Shown: one piece after another, positions 1-6,500 of the stretch
Position numbering within the stretch: position 1 is the stretch's first letter
Layout: the number at the start of each line of letters is the position of its first letter
Source: an uncultured Clostridia bacterium
GTDB lineage: Bacteria; Bacillota; Clostridia; HGM11514
Assembly: GCA_902478725.1 (NCBI GenBank)
Contig: CABSMD010000132.1
Coordinates: forward strand, 1-7,122
Length of the DNA: 7,122 nt
Direction of reading: 5' to 3'
Translations under genes and position numbers: made by a program
Notes under the pieces: model-generated
What the model was told of the DNA's origin: nothing
The model's input: the letters and a program-made list of their open reading frames with translations, nothing else
Database searches by the model: none

Positions 1-1925
1 GCCACCGAAACGACCTGCTTCGGCGAAACGTCCATATAATCAATACGCGATGGCTCAACCTCGAGAATCTCATCCCTGAAACGCGCCGATATCTTCTTAT
101 CCAGAAACCGTCCGTTTTCGTCCAACGGTTCGTTTGCCTGAGCGATGGTGAACTCATCCTCCACATCCGCCGTCATGTATTCAATCTCCTCCAGGACAAT
201 GCCATTTTCTTTGTCCACACGGCGATAAGGCGCTTCGATGAAACCGTATTCGTTAATGCGGGCGAAGGTCGCCAGCGAGTTGATCAGACCGATGTTCGGA
301 CCTTCCGGCGTCTCAATCGGACAAATTCTGCCGTAATGGGAATGGTGAACGTCTCTGACCTCAAATCCGGCGCGGTCACGGCTCAGGCCGCCCGGCCCCA
401 ACGCGGACAGCCTTCTCTTGTGCGTCAGCTCGGCCAGCGGGTTTGGCTGGTCCATGAACTGGGAAAGCTGGGAGCTTCCAAAAAACTCTTTAATAGAAGA
501 AATGACCGGTTTCGTGTTAATCAGTGTCTGCGGCGTAACAATGTCCAAATCCTGAATGCTCATACGCTCGCGTACCACACGCTCCATCCTGGCAAGACCG
601 ATACGGAACTGGTTTTGCAGCAGCTCGCCAACCGCGCGGATGCGGCGGTTGCCCAGATGGTCGATATCATCTACCGTACCCAGCCCCATGCAAAGATTCA
701 TGCAATAGTTAATAGAAGACATGATATCTTCCAACATGATATGCTTTGGAATCAGGTCATCAATATTATCGATGATCGCCTTTTTGAGCGCTTCCTCATC
801 CTCCCCATGCTCCTCCATCAGCTCCTTGAGCACAGGATAAAAAACCTTCTCCGTAACTTCAGGCACCTCAAAGTCCACAAAAGCACGGATATTCACCATA
901 CTGTTAGAAAAGACTTTTACCGTTTTGCCCTCGATATCAAGCATGACCTCGTTGATGCCGGCATACTCCATATCCTCTGCCATAGCGCGGGTAATCAGGT
1001 CGCCCGCTTTACACAGCATTTCTCCCGTGTAAGGGTTGACAATGTTCTCCGCCGCCTTTTGCCCCACGATACGCGCGGCAATCCCGAGCTTCTTATTGAA
1101 TTTATACCTGCCGACCTTGGCTAGGCTGTATCTTCTGGAATCGTAAAATAAGCCATACAAAAGCTGGCGTGCGCTGTCCACCGTCGGCGGCTCGCCCGGA
1201 CGCAGTCTTTTATAGATCTCAATCAGCGCCTCATCGGTGCTTTTGGTCGTATCCTTCTCGATCGTGGCGGTCATTCTCTCGTCATAGCCAAACAAATCAT
1301 TGATCTGCGCATCGCTCCCGTATCCGAGCGCGCGAATCAGTACAGTGACCGGCAACTTTCTCGTCCTGTCGATACGAACCGAGAACACGTCGTTCGCGTC
1401 GGTCTCATATTCCAGCCATGCGCCCCTATTTGGGATTACGGTAGAAGAAAACAGTTCTTTACCCATCTTGGTATCGTACTGCATCGAATAATAGATGCCC
1501 GGTGAGCGAACCAGCTGGCTAACGATGACACGCTCGGCGCCGTTGATGATAAATGTGCCCTGTGGCGTCATCAACGGAAAGTCGCCCATGAAGATTTCCT
1601 GTTCTTTGATTTCACCTGTTTCCTGATTGATCAGACGGACCTTTACTTTGAGTGGAGCGGCATATGTAGCGTCGCGTTCCTTACATTCCTCCACGCCAAA
1701 TTTAGCCTCGTCGATGTTCACACTGTAGTCCAAAAACTCCAGAATCAGGTTGCCGGAATAATCCGTGATGGGTGAAATGTCGTGAAAGACCTCTGCCAGC
1801 CCAGCGTCTATAAACCACTGGTATGAGTCCTTCTGGATCTCGATCAGGTTGGGCATTTCCAGCACTTCGTTGATCCTAGCGTAGCTCATTCTTTCATTCT
1901 TTCCCAGTTTCACCGGATGTACCAT
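1..1925 (-). CDS. rpoB: RNA polymerase beta subunit, N-terminal 641 residues (runs off left edge)
   Basis: This is the catalytic beta subunit of the transcribing RNA polymerase. The open frame begins MVHPVKLGKNERMSYARINE, the usual clostridial RpoB N-terminus, and continues unbroken to the window edge. About half of a normal beta subunit of roughly 1200 residues is present. Visible in order are the protrusion/Rpb2_1 region, the lobe/Rpb2_2 region (about 140-330), the fork region with the rifampicin cluster GSSQLSQFMDQ...THKRRLSALGPGGL (483-514), then IETPEGPNIGLINS (537-550) and the start of the external region. Positions equivalent to E. coli D516, H526, S531 and L533 (here D492, H502, S507, L509) carry the wild-type, rifampicin-sensitive residues. 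A GAGGTGA ribosome site at 1934-1940 supports this start. It is preceded by its own promoter and by ldhA rather than rplL. rpoC would be expected beyond the left edge. Confidence 0.98.
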   Translation of the reverse strand, partial: MVHPVKLGKNERMSYARINEVLEMPNLIEIQKDSYQWFIDAGLAEVFHDISPITDYSGNLILEFLDYSVNIDEAKFGVEECKERDATYAAPLKVKVRLINQETGEIKEQEIFMGDFPLMTPQGTFIINGAERVIVSQLVRSPGIYYSMQYDTKMGKELFSSTVIPNRGAWLEYETDANDVFSVRIDRTRKLPVTVLIRALGYGSDAQINDLFGYDERMTATIEKDTTKSTDEALIEIYKRLRPGEPPTVDSARQLLYGLFYDSRRYSLAKVGRYKFNKKLGIAARIVGQKAAENIVNPYTGEMLCKAGDLITRAMAEDMEYAGINEVMLDIEGKTVKVFSNSMVNIRAFVDFEVPEVTEKVFYPVLKELMEEHGEDEEALKKAIIDNIDDLIPKHIMLEDIMSSINYCMNLCMGLGTVDDIDHLGNRRIRAVGELLQNQFRIGLARMERVVRERMSIQDLDIVTPQTLINTKPVISSIKEFFGSSQLSQFMDQPNPLAELTHKRRLSALGPGGLSRDRAGFEVRDVHHSHYGRICPIETPEGPNIGLINSLATFARINEYGFIEAPYRRVDKENGIVLEEIEYMTADVEDEFTIAQANEPLDENGRFLDKKISARFRDEILEVEPSRIDYMDVSPKQVVSV

Positions 1926-1938
1926 AAGCACTATCACC

Positions 1939-2034
1939 TCATAAAATTTTGTTTCTGCAGATCCGTTTTCTTACCGTCGAATGTTTGCATATTTTTTTCA
2001 AATCGGGTAACTCTAACTCATATAACAAAAGCAT
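1939..2034 (-). CDS. possible 31-residue leader ORF upstream of rpoB (doubtful)
   Basis: This is a short open frame of 31 codons (starting MLLLYELELPDL) in the rpoB leader. Its TGA stop lies inside the TGAGGTGA ribosome site of rpoB, a geometry that could allow translational coupling. Seven of the first twelve residues are Leu or initiator-adjacent hydrophobics, and the second half is basic. Against it, there is no Shine-Dalgarno sequence before the ATG (the upstream bases are TTTCGCTTTG). Frames of this length also arise by chance in AT-rich spacers, and I recognise no family. It is listed because its position is suggestive, not because coding is demonstrated. Confidence 0.15.
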   Translation of the reverse strand: MLLLYELELPDLKKICKHSTVRKRICRNKIL

Positions 2035-2060
2035 CAAAGCGAAATTAAAAAAGGGATAAA

Positions 2061-2078
2061 ATTACACTATAGAGTAAT
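2061..2078. repeat. 18-bp near-palindrome in the rpoB leader
   Basis: The sequence ATTACACTATAGAGTAAT is symmetric about its centre except for one mismatched pair (positions 6 and 13). As RNA on the minus strand it can form a weak AU-rich hairpin followed by UUUU. It could be a DNA operator, a weak pause or attenuation element, or a chance symmetry in AT-rich DNA. Confidence 0.35.
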
Positions 2079-2187
2079 ATTAGGAGAAAACAGTTATAAA
2101 ATATTATTATCAGATATTGATTTTTTTATACACTTGTGTTATGATAAAGAAAAATGAGTATGGAGTTGGTTTGTTAATCGATATACA

Positions 2188-2207
2188 ATAGCAATTTATA
2201 ATGCTAT
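2188..2207. repeat. inverted repeat over the rpoB -10 and start region
   Basis: Arms ATAGCA (2188-2193) and TGCTAT (2202-2207) are perfect 6-bp inverted repeats around an 8-base A/T spacer. One arm covers most of the proposed -10 box and the other lies near the predicted transcription start. The position suits a repressor site, but 6-bp arms in AT-rich DNA are weak evidence. Confidence 0.3.
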
Positions 2208-2229
2208 CACATTCAAGTTGTATTGTCAA
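2201..2229 (-). promoter_or_regulatory. sigma-A type promoter for rpoB
   Basis: Read on the minus strand, a perfect -35 box TTGACA (2224-2229) is followed after exactly 17 bp by TAGCAT (2201-2206), which matches the -10 consensus at 4 of 6 positions. A TGn extended -10 element directly precedes the -10. Transcription would start near 2194, giving rpoB a leader of about 270 nt. This makes rpoB the head of its own transcription unit. Confidence 0.75.
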
Positions 2230-2350
2230 CCGTTTTGGCAATATATAATTGGTGTTTTTTTATTTTTATGTAAAATTAGAAGACAAACTATGGATTAACA
2301 CTAGCACTCTGGATGAAATGAACAAATAAGGCAGAAAAAAAGAAACTCTG

Positions 2351-2387
2351 AAAGAAAGGCCGGCTGACAATTTGTCAGCCGGCCTTT
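2351..2387 (-). terminator. intrinsic terminator of the D-lactate dehydrogenase gene
   Basis: A perfect 15-bp stem (2355-2369 with 2373-2387, core GGCCGGCTGACA) closes a 3-base loop. On the minus strand it is followed by TTTCTTTC and, further on, a seven-T run. It begins 13 bases after the ldhA stop codon. The plus-strand exit (GCGTTG) is not T-rich, so it should act mainly on minus-strand transcription. It separates ldhA from rpoB. Confidence 0.93.
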
Positions 2388-2400
2388 GCGTTGTACTTTA

Positions 2401-3435
2401 TTAAAAGCACCTCTTTTTATGGCTCTTGTCGCAGTTTCCTTTGTTCAGGCATTGATAACAGATTTCATTTTTCAGTTCCACGCCATCGAAGTAGCTCTTG
2501 ATGTTCTGCAGCGTCGTCTCCGCGATATTTTCCCATGCCTCATTGGTCAGAAATGCCTGGTGCGAGGTGATGATCACATTGGGCATCGAAAGCAGGATAG
2601 CGAGCACATCGTCCTGGATGATCGTATCGGAGAAATCCTCGTAGAAAATCTCCGCCTCCTCCTCGTACACATCCAATCCCGCTCCGCCCACTTTGTGAGC
2701 CTTGATCGCCTCAAGCAGCGCATCAGAATCGATCAGCGACCCGCGCGATGTATTAATGAGAATGACCTGGTCTTTCATTAAGGCAATACTATCATGGTTG
2801 ATCATGTGGTAGGTATCCTTGGTTAGTGGACAGTGCAGGGAGATAATATCCGATCGCTTGTACAGTTCCTCTAAGGAGGTATACTCCACATTCAGCCCGT
2901 CCGCCGGATACAAATCGTATGCCAACACATGCAGGCCGATCCCCTTACAGATGTTGATAAACATCTGTCCGATCTTGCCGGTGCCGATCACGCCCACTGT
3001 CTTGCCATGCAGGTCGAACCCGGTCAGACCATTGATGCTGAAGTCGAACTCCCGGGTACGCAGATACGCGCGGTGAATTTTACGGTTTAATGCAAACAGC
3101 AGCGCCGCCGCATATTCGGCAACCGCATACGGGGAGTATGCCGGAACGCGTACGACGTGTATCTTCCCAAACGCTTCTTTAAAATCCACGTTGTTATAGC
3201 CGGCGCACCGCATTGCGATCAGACGGATACCCTGTTCATACAAAAGATCGATCGTTTCTTTATCGAGAATATCATTGACGAACGCAATCACTCCATCGCA
3301 TCCCTGCGCCATAAAGGCGGTATCACGATTCAATTTATTCTCAATGTACTTGAGTTCCACCTCATAATCGCCTTTCATCCTGTCAAACCAAGTCTTATCG
3401 TAGGGCTTTGTATCATAAAACGCGAAGCTGTACAT
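2401..3435 (-). CDS. ldhA: D-lactate dehydrogenase (NAD-dependent 2-hydroxyacid dehydrogenase family)
   Basis: This cytoplasmic enzyme reduces pyruvate to D-lactate with NADH and so recycles NAD+ during fermentation. The 344-residue protein closely resembles E. coli LdhA (329 residues): RCAGYNNVD (76-84), VVRVPAY (94-100), the Rossmann motif GTGKIG (151-156) with the NAD-binding acidic D174, HCPLT (201-205), NTSRG (228-232), IQDDV (273-277) and HQAFLT (292-297). The family's catalytic Arg, Glu and His are present as R231, E260 and H292. A strong TAAGGAGGT (3443-3451) seven bases before the ATG fixes the start. The family resemblance ends near residue 325. A tail with cysteines 326, 329, 335 and 343 (C-x2-C-x5-C-x7-C) follows and is absent from E. 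coli LdhA. The gene has its own promoter and terminator. A related 2-hydroxyacid specificity cannot be excluded from sequence alone. Confidence 0.92.
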   Translation of the reverse strand: MYSFAFYDTKPYDKTWFDRMKGDYEVELKYIENKLNRDTAFMAQGCDGVIAFVNDILDKETIDLLYEQGIRLIAMRCAGYNNVDFKEAFGKIHVVRVPAYSPYAVAEYAAALLFALNRKIHRAYLRTREFDFSINGLTGFDLHGKTVGVIGTGKIGQMFINICKGIGLHVLAYDLYPADGLNVEYTSLEELYKRSDIISLHCPLTKDTYHMINHDSIALMKDQVILINTSRGSLIDSDALLEAIKAHKVGGAGLDVYEEEAEIFYEDFSDTIIQDDVLAILLSMPNVIITSHQAFLTNEAWENIAETTLQNIKSYFDGVELKNEICYQCLNKGNCDKSHKKRCF

Positions 3436-3481
3436 CCTGCATACCTCCTTAAACTGTCGGTTTTATCATTTCTGTAGTCTG

Positions 3482-3499
3482 GTTATAGTATACTACAAC
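3482..3499. repeat. 18-bp palindrome overlapping the ldhA -10 box (candidate operator)
   Basis: The sequence GTTATAGTATACTACAAC is self-complementary except for one mismatched pair, with a perfect 10-bp core TAGTATACTA. It sits over the proposed -10 hexamer, where a bound repressor would block RNA polymerase. Rex, the redox repressor of many fermentative dehydrogenases, recognises a TTGTGAAnnnnTTCACAA-like site. This palindrome matches that only in its outer TTGT-like ends and is too short. The regulator is unknown. Confidence 0.5.
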
Positions 3500-3515
3500 A
3501 AATATTGTAAATCAA
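3487..3515 (-). promoter_or_regulatory. sigma-A type promoter for ldhA
   Basis: On the minus strand, TTGATT (3510-3515, 4 of 6 matches) is followed after 17 bp by TATACT (3487-3492, 5 of 6 matches). The predicted start lies near 3480, leaving a leader of about 45 nt before the ATG. The -35 begins only 22 bases after the stop codon of the upstream beta-helix gene. Confidence 0.7.
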
Positions 3516-3537
3516 CCCGTTTCCAACTACACACTAT

Positions 3538-6500
3538 CTAGTAATTCCCTATTTCCGCAAACGGGATCGTTTCGAAACCCGGAATAGTTTGCCGGATCAT
3601 GGCATAGGCCGCATCCGTCAGTGCGTAGTTGCCGTTGGCGTAATCCACGAAGTAGGCCTTATTCGCGGCTGTGTTTCCCAAAATAAAAAGATTAGAGGAA
3701 AGTCCGTTTATAGTATGCCCATTGTTTCCTGATATTTGCGCCCAATTAGAGGGTTTTGTTTTGTTGATATAAAAAATCACATTATTTTTCAACTCGTTTG
3801 GCAGATAGGTCATGGTAGACGCCTGCTTCTGATCCGCCAGCCAGGGCCAGCGTGCCAAATACAGAGGATTGTCCTTAACGGAATTGAAGCTGTCGCGTAG
3901 TGTCGGTACGCGGTCTCCTAACACAGCCGACTGCCAGTTGGCATCCGTCCAATCATAAATGCGGATTACCTGGAGTGCATCAATATAGATATTATTGCTA
4001 AAAACATTCCGCATCCCGCCGTGTACCTTATTTGCTTCACAGGCATCTATCCCTTCTCCAAACACATTTCCATACACGTACAGATCACAGCTTCCATCGT
4101 CGGTAAAGATGGCGCAGGGCCTCATGCTTGTATTAGAGGGGTTACCGATGTCATAGAAATGATTATATCGAATGATGTTGCCGTGGTCAGCCAGATTACG
4201 CCCCGTATAGATAGCACCCATGTCTGCGGCGTTTAAGCAAACATCATGTAAAACATTGTATTCCATAACATTATCAACACCCGAAAAACTGATTGCCTGA
4301 TGGGCTGCGTTATAAATCTCATTGTGATCGGCCTTGTTGCCTACACCGCCCAGGTTTACCGCAGGAGCATAGGATTCCTTGAGGAATGAAAAATCGTGGA
4401 TACGGTTGTTGGTGACAAAATTTCCAGCCGGCGTTATACTTGTCTTCTCACCGCCGCTTAACACAATGCCCCCGGTACCAGTATTATACACACTACTGTT
4501 GCAGATTCCGTTATCGCTTCCTCCTGTTATAGAAACCCCCTGTGTTTCAAAGGTGTTGATATCACAGCTGTCGATCCTGTTTTGGGTGCCGCCGTTTATC
4601 ACGATACCCCGCTTCTTTCCGCCTGTGACCTCCAAACCATAGAAGGTAATGTAAGAGGCATTCTGCAATGTAACCAGATCATAATTGGCTTTGCTCATTC
4701 GGAAAGACGGTGTTTGACTGGTGGTCGCATATGGATAGAAATACATCTTCCCACCGGTTCTATCGATATACCATTCGCCCGGCTCATCGATCTCCTCAAG
4801 CAGGTTGAAAACACGGAACGGTCTGTTGTTCCCATCCGCACCATAATACATGGCCGATGGCGCTTCCAGCGTCTTTGCCGTCTTGTCAAGTGTGGCGTAG
4901 AGCGCTTCTGCATACCAATCGAACCGCCAATATCCTAAATAAATGATATCAGAAAGATTGTAGCTCCATGATGCCGGGCGGTTATCGGTGTAAGATACCT
5001 TCATCAGGCCGGTGCCATTCATACTGTCGTCCGCGGGGTAGCGAGTGCAATAGCCCCTGTTTATGGTATTGACCCTTGGCCAATCGAGGCTGATATTACT
5101 GTTCGGCCAGCGGGACAGATTCAACAGCTTGCCGTCAAACAAAAACATCGGTACTGCTATGGTAGAATTGGTGTTTGTAATTGGTATCTGACTAAAGCTT
5201 CCAATCCCGATCTGGCTCAAATCTCCAACCAATACATGCTCCCTTGCGGCGGTGGGCAACTTGTCCCTCATTGTTCCAGTAACGGGTGTAAACTTGCTAT
5301 AATCGATTTCAATACCGCCGGAGAGCACCACTTTTTCATTGCCGTAGGCCCGATAGGTAATGGGTGACTGAGCCGTGCCGCTGTCTTGGGCGGTGAGGGC
5401 AAAGGCCGCGGATAACGAATAGGTACCACCACGCAGATATACGATCGCTCCGCCATTCTCCGGCTTGTTAGTACGCAGGGTATCGCGCGCCTTCTCCAGC
5501 GTCGCAAACGGTGCTTCCATTGTTCCGGCATTTGAGTCGCTGCCGTTTGTGGCAATATAGTAAATGGTCGGCGCATGGACAAAAATAGGATCGGTATAAA
5601 CGGTGGTTCCATCCGTCGGTGCGACAGTAGAGTGAGGCGTTATACCAACACGGAGATATTTGTCACCGTCTGTCTCTGACACCGTATAAGAATTGCTTGT
5701 CGCACCCGAAATATCTGTCCAGGCCGTCTGATCGGACGACGATTGCCATTGATAACCTGTCGCGTCCAGAGGATCGCCATTCGGATCTGCGATCTCCGCC
5801 TCAGTGGTCAGTGTCTGTCCTACCAGTGGTGTACCTGCTATCGCGGCGCTGCGCACCTCCGGTGCGGCAGGTATCAGACTATAGTATTGATAAGAACTGG
5901 TAGGAAGCGTTGTTGTATGTACCACTCCCGCGCTGTCGGTACTGCCGGCAGTAACCATTGTGCGCAGATATGCGCCAATATACTGATTCCCCGGCGTATA
6001 GGTCTGCTCTGTTGCGCCGCTGATATTACTCCAGCTTGTTCCGTCGTAAGAATATTGCCATTGGTAGGAGCTTGTGGTAGTTGCAGAAAGATTGGCGTTG
6101 TAAATACCGGAGTCCGCGCTCAGAACAGTCTGTCCACCTACCGCGGCGGCGGTTACCGTCGGGTCATAAATAAGCGGTGCCACCGTAGCAATGCCGGTGG
6201 GTCCATCCTCATCTAGTATATACCAGTCATCCAAATAAACATTGACCGGGAATGTTTCAGACGGCCAGTTTCCGGCCTGATTGTTTCTTAAAACCGCTGT
6301 AAAAAAGTCCAGTTGTACTGTGCCGGAGGTCGGCGTCCAGGTATAGGTACCATCTGCATTATAGACTGCGGTTCCTTGCGGATAGGTGCCGTCGGCGTTT
6401 GGCGTAATGGTGTAATACTTGCTGGAATCATTGCTGCACCGGCGTTTGACACTGTTTACCGTATACTGCAGCTCCAGGCGCGTCCATACGTCCTTGGCAA

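Larger units (their letters stand above)
1941..2350 (-). other. AT-rich spacer and long rpoB leader
   Basis: This stretch of about 410 bases contains no convincing gene. It is far richer in A and T than the flanking genes. It holds the rpoB promoter (2201-2229) and, downstream of it, a predicted 5' leader of about 270 nt. The leader includes a near-palindrome at 2061-2078, a doubtful short open frame at 1939-2034 and several T-runs. I could not match it to a known riboswitch or ribosomal-protein binding site by eye. The part above 2230 shows nothing beyond the T-rich tail of the ldhA terminator. Confidence 0.6.

Noticed and set aside
336..1124. Long plus-strand open frame antisense to rpoB
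   Set aside because: It lies wholly inside the rpoB coding sequence on the opposite strand, has no convincing ribosome site and resembles no family. It is a by-product of the codon bias of rpoB.
2065..2100. Second promoter for rpoB using TATAGT (about 2070)
   Set aside because: The -10-like hexamer is good, but no acceptable -35 lies 16-18 bp upstream and there is no TGn extension. In such AT-rich DNA a lone -10 match is expected by chance.
2386..2781. Plus-strand open frame covering the 3' end of ldhA and part of its terminator
   Set aside because: It starts inside the terminator hairpin and is antisense to a clear enzyme gene. The start region has no ribosome site.
3482..3499. Rex-binding site at the ldhA promoter
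   Set aside because: Only the outer TTGT-like ends agree with the Rex consensus. The half-site spacing is shorter than the 18-bp Rex operator and the inner AA/TT positions do not match.
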